13,671 nucleotides of DNA from Pseudozyma flocculosa PF-1 (GCF_000417875.1 NW_006920883.1:370683-384353); one strand, 5' to 3'; positions 1-8,804 are shown, numbered from the stretch's first letter. Notes: a model not told the origin generated them from the sequence alone. Numbers and translations are program-made.

Positions 1-227
1 GTGGGCGTTGTCGTGCCCGAGAGGCCAGGCTGCATTGGCTGCCCCGTCGCGTAGCCGCCGTTTGCCACGCCGACCATCGCTGGGGATGCAGCGTTGCTGT
101 TCGCGGACGCGGCGGCGCGCGCCTCGGCCCGTGCGGCCTTCTTGGCGAAATGAGTGGCGAGCCTCTCCTTTTCCCGCGCGCTCTGTTGCTCGGCCTCCGT
201 CAGGTACGACTGGGCGCTTGATGAAGG

Positions 228-258
<31 letters not shown>

Positions 259-3225
259 GGCGACGCGTAAACGCCAGCGGACCCATTACTGCTGCCCCCG
301 TACGGCGCCGCCTGGCCGGGCTCTCGACGAGGCGAGCCGAAGGTGTCACAAGGCTGCTGCGGTGTCGCGTTGACCACGGCCTGCGCCACCTCGGGGGCGT
401 ACAAGGCCGCATGGTCCTGGCTCGACGAGCCGTGCTGCTGCGACGGGGACGCACCCGATCCCCCGGCAGCGCTGCCAGATGCGCCTCCTCCTGGGTTGGC
501 CGTGGCCTGGTGGCGTGCCACGGCGTCCTGCGCCTCGTAGTACCTCCGCAGCTGCTCCTTTTCGCCCACTGCACTGCCTGCAGGCAGGGGCGGCGCCGAC
601 GACGCCGCTGCCGAAGAACCCTGACCAGCCTGTGAATCCGACATCGACATCGTGGGCGCCTCTCTCGGCCATCCGCCCGGCGGCACAGTGTAGGTGCTGC
701 CGGACGAGGCGGCGGCCTGGTGGCCCGACATCGAGCCGGACGCCTCGTGGTCGGTGTAGCTGCCTGATCGGCGCTGCTGGGGCTGCTGCGGCTGTTGGTG
801 ATCTTGGAGTTCGCCACGCTGGAACGCCTCGGTCTCGGCCTTGGCTCGCTCGTACAGCCTTCGCTTTTCCTCCTCGGCCGACATGTAGGTCGGGTACGGC
901 GCCGGTCGACCCGATACGCTCGTCGTGGCTGTGGCCGCGGTCGTTGCTGGCCCGGCGGCCGAGCCTGAAGCGGATGCCGAGCCTGCAGCAGCTGCTGACG
1001 CTTGCGGAGCCTTAGTCGCCGCCGCCGATCCGCTACCCGCTCCCTCCTGCAGCCAGTACTGGGCGCTCGCGCGTCGGGTATCGTCCAGGTTGTGCGGAGA
1101 GGCCAAGGGACTGCTGCCGCCAGCGGCGGCTGCGGGCGGGAACTGGGCGCCCTGCGAGAACGAGGCCTGGTAGCGTTCGGCCTCTGCGCGGGCGCGCTCA
1201 AACAGCCGCGCCTTCTCCTCGGCTGCAGATGGACCGACGCTGAGCGTCTGGCCCTGCGCGGGTGCCAGGTTCGACATAGACGTCTGGGCATCGCGGTCCA
1301 GCGTGGGCGGGATGGTGCCTTGGCCGTACTGGGCGCGGCGCTCGTCGGCGCGCCTCTGGTTGCGCTCCGCCTGTTGCCGCGCGCGCTCGTACAGCCGCTC
1401 CTTTTCCGCCTCGGCAGAGTTGATCGGACCACGCACGGGGTCAGGGCGTACCAGGTTCGGCCCGTGCTGAGACGTCGGCGCGCCCGGGTTGGAGAGCGAG
1501 CGCTGGCGTTGCGGCTGACCGAGCGAGGCGCCGTCGTACGCTAGAGAGGCGGCGCCGGCCTGCATCTCTTCGGAGCCTTCGCGTATCGTCGTGACCTGGC
1601 GCTCGGCCTGACCGGGACGCGCACCGCTGTTGGGCCGCGAGTTGGCGGGCAAGAAGACGGGGTCGACGCCACTGCCGAGGATGAGGGCGCTCTGGGGCCG
1701 ATTGGACGCGTGGAAGAGGGCGCGGTTCTCCTCGGGAGCGAGCTCGTGTCCCTCAAAGATGCTTGGCGGCCCGGCAAACGCGGGCCTCGGCGCCTCGCTG
1801 CCAAACGGCTGCGCTGCGCCGTACTGGCCCCACGAAAACACCTGGCCTGGGACGCCTCGGCCAGCCATGCCCGGTCCGCTGACGGCGGTGCCCTGGGTCA
1901 TGACTGTGTCCCTGCGCCGGAGGTCAGAGGCCGGATAGCCGGCGTAGGGCGCGTTGAAGCTCGAGTTTGCGAACGACTGGGAGCGAGTGATGGTGGGGCC
2001 GCCGGACGAGTAGATGGATTCGGCGCCGTCGCTGGTGGGCGCGCCCTCGATGTCTGGGCTGGTGGCCGAGGCAGAGGTTGCGGCGTTGGCGGCGGGCACC
2101 GAGAGGCCCGGGACGAAGCCGATCTTGTCGACGGTGGCGTCGCTGACGGTGCGGGCAAAGTTGGACAGGGTGATGGGGAGGTGGTCGAGGATGATGGGTT
2201 TCTTGCCCGCCTCGACCTGGACGCGGAGCGTGTAGGCCACCTCGATGTGCTTGGCCGTCTGGATGGTCATGAGGGTGTGGGATTTGGGGATGGTGCAGCT
2301 GAGGTCGAAGGTGTGGATGTCGCCCTTGTAGACCTTTTTGCCAAGGGGCTTGGTCTTGCTCGCGAGGGTCTCGGTCTTTTGGCTGGCTGCGCTCTTGGAG
2401 CCAAAGGCCTTGCGCGTGCCGCCGCGGAAGGTGATGGTCTCGCGGATGCTGAACGAGACATTCTTGAGCTTGACGGGCGAGACGCTGTCCGACGAGACGA
2501 GGATGCGGACGTCGACCTGGTCGCCGGGTCCGTAGCACGTCTGGCTGCGGTGGAGCTTGACGCGGATGCCGTCAAGGGCGGTCTCGTGCTCGTCGGGATA
2601 GTGGTAGACGGGCCAGGACGAGTGGAGCTCGTGCTTTTCGAGCCAGATGGGGTGGGTGTTTTGGATGATGGACGACGTCGTCTCCTTGCGCAGGAGGCCC
2701 TTTTTTGGAGCGGACGCAGAGGCTGGTGACGAGCTCGTAGGCGACGCCGGCCTGCTTGTCGAGCTTTGCGCTCGGGGGCAGCCCCTCTGGGATGGCGACC
2801 TGGAAGGGAAAGTCGGCCGTCTGGAGCACTTCCCAGCCCCTCTCGTCTTCGCTCTTGAAGGCCTCTTGCTTGCTGGCGGTCCATACGTCGATGGGCCCCC
2901 TGCCGATGAGCTCGCCCCAGCTCTCGCCGCCGGGGAGCGTCTCTAGCTTGCGGAGCTCGATGCGGAGCCAGGCGGCCTTGAGGCCCTTTGTGCCGAGGCG
3001 GACCTCGACGTTGCCGGCGAGGTGGGCGGGCGAGCGAGTCGAGGAGCCTGCGATGCCCGGGTAGCCCTGGACGAACTCGCGGTGCGGGGGCGGCCGCAGC
3101 GTGCTGTGCGGTCGCAGGGAAGGAGAAGGATGGGCGTGTCAGCGGTGGCCCGGGGTCCACCTTAGCACTGTGGCACTGGCGGCGGCAGACAAGAGTGTCA
3201 GCACTCACAGCTTGGGTTGTGACAT
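1..3225 (-). CDS. Alpha-arrestin-like protein (arrestin N and C domains, long repetitive tail); 3'-partial, apparent frameshift
   Basis: Coding exons are 3225-3209 (17 nt) and 3103 to beyond position 1. The start gives MSQPKL and splices to TLRPPPHREFVQGYPGIAGS, a typical opening for fungal arrestin-domain proteins. The intron at 3104-3208 has donor GTGAGT, a CTGAC branch-like site and acceptor CACAG; an in-frame TGA inside it makes splicing necessary. An arrestin N domain lies at about residues 10-160, with ELRKLETLPGG and YELVTSLCVRSKKG. An arrestin C domain follows at about 165-330, with HELHSSWPVY and the run from CYGPGD to SFSIRETITFRGG. The Ser/Ala/Gln-rich tail from about 370 carries five charged helical repeats and nine Gln. 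About 1,039 residues are visible once one extra base at 2701-2706 is discounted. Alpha-arrestins recruit Rsp5-type ubiquitin ligases to plasma-membrane cargo. I saw no PPxY motif in the visible part, so ligase binding is unsupported here. The specific subfamily is not identified. Confidence 0.88.
100..1425 (-). repeat. Five spaced charged helical repeats in the arrestin C-terminal tail
   Basis: The repeats have the form S-A-E-x-E-K-x-R-L-Y/F-E-R-A-x-x-E-A-E. They begin near 1418 (SAEAEKERLYERARQQAE, about residue 568), 1229 (SAAEEKARLFERARAEAE, about 631), 881 (SAEEEKRRLYERAKAETE, about 747) and 566 (GEKEQLRRYYEAQDAVARHQ, about 852). A fifth, weaker copy lies near 190-110 (EKERLATHFAKKAARAEARA). 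The spacing is irregular and the linkers are Ser/Ala/Gly/Gln-rich. Short amphipathic or coiled-coil segments are likely. Confidence 0.75.
231..257 (-). repeat. CAG trinucleotide repeat coding for nine Gln
   Basis: On the plus strand this is nine CTG units. In the arrestin frame they encode a Gln run flanked by ASP and PPSSS, within the disordered tail. Confidence 0.9.
2698..2706 (-). other. Single-base frameshift in a homopolymer inside the arrestin N domain
   Basis: On the minus strand the sequence is TCC, six A, GGG, CCTCC. Upstream the frame reads YELVTSLCVRSKK; downstream the family-like reading LLRKETTSSIIQNTHPIWLE lies in the next frame. Removing one A (five A, then GGC CTC CTG) joins the two without a gap. 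The frame used after this point then stays open for about 2.7 kb to the left edge, while the unshifted frame turns into a Pro/Arg-rich shadow and stops near 2572. A base-calling or assembly error in the homopolymer is the simplest explanation; a real allele or +1 recoding is possible. Confidence 0.85.
3104..3208 (-). other. Intron 1 of the arrestin gene (105 bp)
   Basis: Reading on the minus strand, the donor is GTGAGT right after ATGTCACAACCCAAGCT. A CTGAC branch-like element and a pyrimidine-rich stretch precede the acceptor CGCACAG. The split codon CT|C gives Leu. The intron leaves only 17 coding nucleotides in the first exon, so gene callers could easily miss this start. Confidence 0.85.
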
Positions 3226-3523
3226 GGCGCGACGTGGATCCGAGTAAGGAGTGGATGAAGGTGCAGGAGGGCTTGGTATAGCGCCAGCAGGGGAGACGAG
3301 CAGCGAGGAGGGCGAGAGGTGGTATCCAAGGGAGCGTGTATCCGTAGCAGCGCGGAAGGAGGTCGAGGGGTGACAAGGCCAGGAAGGGGGATCGTCTAGT
3401 TAGGATGCGGACGGTGGTTGTGGCGCTGGTGAGGGCGTGGTTGGCATGGTCCGAGCAGACGGCACGCGCTGCTGCTGGTGTCGGTGGTGGTGGTGAATGT
3501 GGTTGCCGGTGAGGGAGGCAGGC

Positions 3524-3550
3524 AGAGTGAGAGTGAGAGAGAGAGAGAGG
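3524..3550 (+). repeat. (GA)n microsatellite
   Basis: An almost pure GA dinucleotide tract on the plus strand, upstream of the arrestin start. It is complementary in sense to the CT tract about 150 bp away. Confidence 0.9.
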
Positions 3551-3695
3551 CTGAGGGTCGCCGCTGCCTCTGTATCGGAGCCCAGCCAACGTGGGCCCAT
3601 GCACCCGCACAGGGGGGCCGGGGTCCACTACTGCAAGAACAGGCAGGCGAGCAAGGCCATACATGGCTGTGCAGCCAGCCACCTGGCCTGACCCT

Positions 3696-3731
3696 CGCTC
3701 TCTCTCTCTCTCTCTACCTCTCTCTCTCTCT
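3696..3731 (+). repeat. (CT)n microsatellite
   Basis: A CT dinucleotide tract broken once by ACC, near 3715. With the GA tract at 3524-3550 it forms a loose inverted repeat. Confidence 0.9.
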
Positions 3732-3862
3732 GTGGCTGTCGTCACCCGACGCGGGGCCTGCATCCCTCCGTCTCGCCTCGCCTCGCCGCGCCGTGCCTCG
3801 CCGACACCGCCACCGCCACCCGCAGGCCAAAGAAATAAACACCATCAGATTGGCAAACGAGT

Positions 3863-3897
3863 AGCACAGCACAGCACAGTAGAGCACAGCACAGCAC
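3863..3897 (+). repeat. GCACA pentanucleotide repeat
   Basis: GCACA units with one interruption (GTAGA), just past the 3' end of the lipase gene. Related GCAAC/GCAGC pentamers follow at about 3905-3925. Confidence 0.85.
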
Positions 3898-3962
3898 GTC
3901 ATGTCGCAACGCAACGCAGCGCAGAGCGAAAGCGACCATCTATCGACCAACCACGGCGACGG

Positions 3963-6900
3963 CTACTCCCACCCTTCCACCGCCTTGAACTCGAGGCTCT
4001 TTGCCAGCCGCTCGTCGTCCGACAGCAGCTGCGCCACCAGGAAATCCGCCAGGTCCGCCCGGCTCCAGTACGACATGTGCGCCGTCATCAGCTCCTGCCA
4101 CAGCCAGACAGTGAGGCAGTGAGGACGAGAGAGAGGCAAGAAAGCATCGCAGGTTCAGCTCACAGGCCGTCGACCCAACGACCCGCGCAGCTCCACGTCC
4201 AAGTCCACGTCCACGTCCACGTCGACGTTAACGTCGCCCCGCTACTCACCGCGTACTGGTTGATGGTGCTGAGCAGGCTGTACCCTTCGAGGGGCATGTA
4301 GAAGTCGACGCGCTGCATCGGGTTGAGGGCGCGCAGCCGCGCCTCGGCCCGCTGCCGCCGCGCCTCGCTCATCTCCTCCTTGGCCGCCCGCTCCTCTTCC
4401 TCGGCCTTGCGCCGTTGCTTCTCCTCTTCCTTCTTGGCACGCGCCCGGATCCGCGACCGCACGTCGTCGCCGTCCTCGTCGGCGTGCGTCGTCGCCGCCA
4501 CCGCATCGGCCCTGTCATCCCCGTCGCCGTCCGAGGCGTCGCCGTCTTGGTCGCCGTGGCCCGAGGCGGATCCCATCGACCTCCGCTTGATCGCCTTGGA
4601 CGCAGCGTCCAACCATCCCGACGCGGCTGAAGGCCCGTCCTCGTCCTTTGCGGCGGCGGCAGCGCCAGTCGAGTCATCCTCCGCCTTGTCACTGGACGCA
4701 GCTGGCTTGGTCTCCTGGGCCCCCTTGCCCGCGCTCGACGACGACGACAGCGCCGCCGCAGCCCCACCCGCTTTCCGACCCCACGACGAGAAAAACGTGG
4801 CCGTGGCGCCCGACGTCGCATTGGCCTTGGCCGCCTTGTCTTCCGTTGCCGCGGCGGCGTCATCGCCTTCCCTTCGGCCGTCCTTTTTCGTCGTCGTCGT
4901 CGTAGAGGTGGCCGCCTCGGGCGGAATAGCCTTGGGATCGGCACGCAGCACGGCGCGCGTCGCCTTGGACAGAGCCACGGGCTTGACCAGCTTGCTGTAT
5001 CTGGAAGCGGGTCGTGCCAGAGCAAGCGAAAAACCAAACCAAGCAAACACAGCACAGCCCTCGCCATGCGCTCGTCAGCAGTCCGTCGCCGCGCACCGAC
5101 GCGACCGGGGCGTGCGCGACACTCACTTGACGTCGACGCACGGCGTACACCTCGTACCGACGGGATCGAACTGGTTGGCAATGTTGTAGAAGCCGCTTAC
5201 GCTCATGCAGCCGTACCTGCCCTCCTCGTCGAGCGACACGGCGCGGTTGGGCACGCCGCTCTCGGCCTCGTCGGAAGACGAGCGGCACTCGCGGCCGCGT
5301 CTCGCCACCAGCTGGCTCCGATTCTATCCGAGGGCAGGGCGAGGGGGAGGCGCAGGCACGAGACAAGGCGCTGAGCGTGACGAGCGCCGGTGATGGCAAA
5401 CACCGGGGAGACCGCCGCAAAGCAAACTCACGAGGACGAACCAGATGCCGACGGGTGATCCGACGGCAAAGAACTTTTCGACGTTGAAGATGAGCCTGCT
5501 GTGGCCGACCTTTTGCGCCTCGCTGGGTCCGAGGTCCTTGACCAGCGGTACCTTGGTCGGCTGCATCGACAGGCTACAATCGCGCCATGGGCAGGCAAGA
5601 GGTCGTCCAGCTGTCAGCTCCCGGCGCACAAGGCGTGCCGCGTGCCTGACGCATTCCGCCACGTCGAGACCCACATTTCCGTCGCAATGGCGCTGCCGAG
5701 GCTGTGAGCGATGATGTGCACCTTACCGCCGCGCTCCTCGAAGCGCGGGTTGCGCTTGACAAAGACGCGGTACTGCCGGTTGGCCTCCCTCCGCACCGAG
5801 TCGATAATATGCTGGCGGTGGTGCGAGAGGTACATGGGAATGTCCATCAGCACTTCGCGCGTCATCGTCCGTACGATGGGGATGCCCTCGTTGCCCTGCG
5901 AGCGAGTGGGCCAAGAGGCACGAGAAAAGGCAGGGCCAGATCGACATCAGCAGAGCGTACACCGGCCGTCGGCGCCGCGGCAGCGCGAGAACTCACAAAG
6001 ATGTGGTCCATGTCGAGCTCGAGCCCGTTGTCAAACATCTCGTCCTCCTCGTCGAGCGCCGCATCCGCCGCCTGCTTGTCGGCCTCGCCGACGTGGAATC
6101 CGGCGCGCCACATGACGGGGAGGAATTGGAGGCGCCGTCCGTTGGCGAGCGCCTTGAGGCCTCCGCCGCCAATGTCCGAGGGCGCCTTGACGGTGTCGAT
6201 GCGCTGCTGCACCAGCTCGCGGAACGCATTGATGGCGACGACAAAATCAAAGCTCTTCCAGTCGCCAGCGAGCCGCTGGCCGATGCCGTGGACGGCCAGC
6301 AGCAGCTCTGGCGGGTGCGCCTCCTCTTCGGCCTCTTCGCGTTGCTCTTCCGCATCGTCAAACGCCTCGGGATCGTCGCTCAGCGGCCTGTCCTCGTCGT
6401 CATCTTCGTGGCCGTCATCGTCGCCATCGTCGTCGTGCTCGCCATCGCCGTCGTTGTGGTGGTGCTCGTCGTCGGTCGTCTCGTACTCGGACGCCGGCAG
6501 GTCCTGCGCCCTCCTCTGCGCCTCTTTGAACGAGTTGGCGATCTCCTGCTGCTGCTTGGTCGTGAGACCCTCTGCGCCGCCGGCTTCGCCGCTGCCGCCG
6601 GCCCACGCGCCGAAGCGGCTGGCCACGCTCCTGAGCAGGTCGTTCCTCGATGCGGCTGCAGAGGAGCGGTTGCTGGCGGCCATGGCCAGGCTCCGCAGGC
6701 GCGCACCGGCGCCAGATTTGGCCGAGTCCGTCGTGGCGTTGGCATGAGTGGTGCTGACATCGACCGAGGGCGTGGCCTGCGCCGTGTCGATCGACGTTCC
6801 CGTCGACACCGTGACGCCTGAATCGCTGCGGGCCGGTGGCTTCGACGCGTTGGGGTTGCCGTCGGCGGCGTCGGCCTGTTCGGCGCCGGCCTGACCTTCG

Positions 6901-8195
6901 GTCGTCGCCTGCTGTTCCGCTGCATCGTCTGCTGCGGCCGTCGTCGAGCTCTTGAGGACCTCCTGGTTCTCCTGCAGCGCGTCCTGCAGGTCCTTGGCCA
7001 CGTCGTCCTTCTTCGCGTCGTCGACCTCGGTCTCTGCCTCGGTATGGTGGGCCGACGAGACGGTGGCGAGCGAGCGCCGCTTGGCCGCCCTCTTCGTCGA
7101 CGGTGCCCTCCGGCTCTTTTTGGACGAAGACGCGCCGTTCCCGCTGCCGCTTCCGCGCCCACCCTTTTTGGCCTCCTGGAGTTGGACGAGGGTCTGGTAT
7201 CCTCGGACGAGGAGCTGGCCGCCTCCGTGCTCGCCGCTCCAGGCGGTGAAGAACTGCTTGGAGATGCGCGCGGTGAAGTCTTCGGTGTAGAGCCGGGCAA
7301 GGCGCGGGCCCTGGAAGATGACGTAGGCGTTCTTGATCGACTTGAGCGGGCACTTTAGCTTTGCCTCGGCCTCTGCGCCGAGCGAGAGCGACGACTTGAG
7401 CTCGTCGGTGTACGACGAGAGCCAGGGCTGGATTTCGAGGAACTTTGCCTCGAGCTCGTCGGCGAGGGCGGCGACGCAGGGCGTGAGCTTGTTGGCTTCG
7501 TAGAACCAGCTGGCGCGTAGCACGTCGAGCTTCTTTGGGTCCTTCCAGAAGACGGGCGCCATCTGCGGGGCGAGACGAAAGGGCAGAGGGGAGGGATGGG
7601 ATGCGTGCGGGGTCAGCGACGGGGCATGCAGGGCATCGTCGAGGGGGCCATTGTCATGACTCGCCTTGAGCTGTCGCAGGTCTGCGTCGTAGAGCTTGTC
7701 CTGGCCTACGGGGACCCTCCAGACGGGCGCGTCGTCGTCTGGATCGAGGGCGGACCACTGCTCGTCGTCGTCGGCGTCACGCTCGGTCTGGTCGGGGTCG
7801 GACGGGCCCCCCGAGGAGCAGCCAGACTGTTGCATTGCTCGCCAGGAAGCCTCTAGGCGGCGGCTGTCCCTCGCACCGAAGGCCTTCCATCCCTTGGCCG
7901 TCTCGAGGGTGTGAACCCAGCGTGTGTGGAGCGGGGGTGGACCGGGCGAGACGTGGCCGTCGTTTGCGGGTGCCTGCGAGGCGCTGCCGGGGTCGTCGTC
8001 ATGGCCGTCCTGGTTGTCTCCGTCTGTTTTGGCCGCCGGTTGATGCTGGAGGGGGAGGGAGGCCTGACGGATGAAGGCGGCCCTCCTGTCCTTTGCCTTT
8101 GTCTTTGGTGCGGCGCGGGTGGATGGCCTGGGCTGTGCTTGCTGCGTGGCCGAGCCGATGGAGCTGGCATCTTCTTTGTCGTTTGTCTGCGCCAT
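3963..8195 (-). CDS. DDHD-domain phospholipase, PA-PLA1 family (six or seven exons)
   Basis: Exons are 8195-5997, 5895-5675, 5573-5432, 5323-5127, 5000-4250 and 4094-3963 (TAG). All five introns are GT-AG, four with GTGAGT and one with GTGGGT. The product is 1,213 residues, or 1,179 if a GC-AG intron at 7563-7664 is also removed. An N-terminal PA-PLA1-type domain includes APVFWKDPKK, RASWFYEANKLTPC and YVIFQGPRLARLYTEDF. After a low-complexity linker come LLLAVHGIGQ, the nucleophile motif HIIAHSLGSAIA (Ser798) and FFAVGSPVGIWFVL. The DDHD residues fit FDPV (Asp907), RVDFYM (Asp1152), TAHMSYW (His1176) and RADL (Asp1184). The family hydrolyses phosphatidic acid and related phospholipids at intracellular membranes; human DDHD1/2 and yeast YOR022C belong to it. 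The start MAQTNDKED is chosen because the open frame upstream overlaps the promoter and the divergent gene. An insertion of about 225 residues separates the first two Asp of DDHD. Confidence 0.92.
4095..4249 (-). other. Lipase last intron (155 bp) with a hexamer repeat
   Basis: Donor GTGAGT after INQYA, acceptor GTGGCAG before GAGCTGATG. Splicing gives INQYAELMTAHMSYWSRAD, the end of the DDHD domain. It contains CACGTC hexamers (plus strand) at about 4191-4230. Confidence 0.85.
4191..4230 (+). repeat. CACGTC-type hexanucleotide repeat inside the last lipase intron
   Basis: Imperfect CACGTC units on the plus strand ending in GTCGACGTTAACGTCG; intronic on the minus-strand gene. Confidence 0.8.
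5001..5126 (-). other. Lipase intron (126 bp)
   Basis: Donor GTGAGT, acceptor CTTCCAG. The codon AA|A gives Lys and joins FDPVGTRCTPCVDV to KYSKLVKPVALSK. The unspliced frame stops directly at the junction (AAG TGA). Confidence 0.85.
5324..5431 (-). other. Lipase intron (108 bp)
   Basis: Donor GTGAGT after GIWFVL, acceptor CGGATAG before AATCGGAGC. Phase 0; the joined reading is IWFVLNRSQLVARRGREC. Confidence 0.85.
5574..5674 (-). other. Lipase intron (101 bp), GTGGGT donor
   Basis: Splits an Ile codon (AT|C) so that HSLGSAIATE continues as ILSMQPTKVPLVKDL. Acceptor GATTGTAG. Without splicing the frame meets a TGA within the intron. Confidence 0.85.
5896..5996 (-). other. Lipase intron (101 bp)
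   Basis: Donor GTGAGT directly after DMDHIF, acceptor CGCTCGCAG before GGCAACGAGGGC. Phase 0; splicing gives DHIFGNEGIPIVRTM. Confidence 0.85.
7563..7664 (-). other. Candidate GC-AG intron in the first lipase exon (102 bp, frame-neutral)
   Basis: On the minus strand AAG|GCGAGT is followed by GCTGACCC (branch-like), then a pyrimidine-rich stretch ending CGCCCCGCAG before ATGGCGCCC. The length matches the neighbouring introns of 101, 101 and 108 bp. Retention inserts 34 Pro/His/Leu-rich residues between YDADLRQLK and MAPVFWKDPKK, which read as one continuous family block when the segment is removed. As it is a multiple of three without a stop, both forms are translatable. Confidence 0.6.
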
Positions 8196-8724
8196 GGAGG
8201 GGTCTACGTGGAAGCGGTGGCGAGCGGTGAGGTGGTGGTGTGCGCGACGTCGGTGAGATGGAAGAGGGCGTGGAGGAGGGGGCGAGCAGACGAGGCGGGG
8301 GAGGGATTGGGTGAGCCGGCGGCCCGAGGCAGAGATGCGAGGGCGGTGGAGGGATGGGCGATGGTTGTGCTGCGATTGTCGGTGTTGGAGGCGGTTGTGC
8401 GGATCGGTGGCTTGCGAAGCGGCGACCCCAAAGATGGGGAGAGGGGGGAAGGGAGGAGGAGGAGGAGGAGAGGAGGAGAGAAAGGAGAGACACACAGAGG
8501 GGCTCAGCCTACGACGACGGGGTGCAGCAGCCTCGAGTGGCAGTGCAGCCTCCACCTGACAACCCCAAGAAAGTGACGCGCGCGTGGAAAACGCAACGCA
8601 GCGCAACGCAGCGCAGCGGCAGCGGCAGCGGCAGCGGCCTCTGCTCGTGTTGCTCTCTCCTCCTCCTTTCACCACCACCACCACCCACCGCCGGCGAGCG
8701 AGCGAGCAAAGCCACGCCGTATGC
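8196..8724. promoter_or_regulatory. Divergent promoter region between lipase and JMJD5-like gene
   Basis: These 529 bp separate two oppositely oriented start codons. They hold a purine-rich tract on the plus strand at about 8442-8495 (pyrimidine-rich on the lipase strand, as is common upstream of fungal genes) and AACGCAGCGC/AGCGGC repeats at about 8590-8640. CACCACCAC lies near 8670-8688, just ahead of the JMJD5-like start. No TATA box is evident. Confidence 0.6.
8590..8639 (+). repeat. GCAAC/GCAGC pentamers followed by (AGCGGC)n
   Basis: Alternating GCAAC and GCAGC units pass into AGCGGC hexamers, in the probable 5' UTR of the plus-strand gene. Confidence 0.8.
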
Positions 8725-8804
8725 ATGGACCACCTCGAGCTCATATCAAGATGCCTCGTCGCCGTCGGAGAGGCCGCCGCGTCGCCGTCGTCGACCCTCT
8801 TTGA
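8721..8804 (+). other. Short upstream ORF overlapping the JMJD5-like start
   Basis: An ATG at 8721 lies four bases before the chosen start (ATGCATGG) in another frame. It runs 27 codons (MHGPPRAHIKMPRRRR and on) to TGA at 8802-8804. Any transcript starting upstream of 8721 would carry it. The peptide itself resembles nothing I know. Confidence 0.4.

Larger units (their letters stand above)
3226..3962. promoter_or_regulatory. Spacer between lipase 3' end and arrestin start (arrestin promoter and lipase 3' UTR)
   Basis: Both neighbours are on the minus strand, so this 737-bp stretch should hold the lipase 3' UTR and the arrestin promoter and 5' UTR. It holds a GA tract (about 3524-3550), a CT tract (about 3696-3731), a CCTCG-rich stretch near 3772-3800 and a GCACA pentamer repeat (about 3863-3897). 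I see no protein-like reading frame with family features and no clear TATA box. Confidence 0.5.

Noticed and set aside
200..1432. Minus-strand open frame of 410 codons, Arg/Pro-rich
   Set aside because: It is a frame-shifted shadow of the arrestin tail. The correct frame carries the repeated helical units and stays open to the edge.
1710..2729. Long plus-strand open frame (339 codons) opposite the arrestin gene
   Set aside because: It is antisense to clear arrestin C-domain coding sequence. Its Gly/Val/Asp/Leu-rich composition is what GC-rich DNA gives on the reverse strand, and it has no family features.
3834..3840. AATAAA-like sequence on the plus strand as a polyadenylation signal
   Set aside because: Both flanking genes are on the minus strand, so it is in the wrong orientation for either.
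4323..5189. Plus-strand open frame of 288 codons opposite the lipase
   Set aside because: It is an Ala/Ser-rich antisense shadow of the lipase insertion and crosses its introns.
8584..8724. Upstream extension of the JMJD5-like protein from a GTG at 8584
   Set aside because: GTG is not a usual nuclear start, and the residues translate the AACGC/AGCGGC repeat region.
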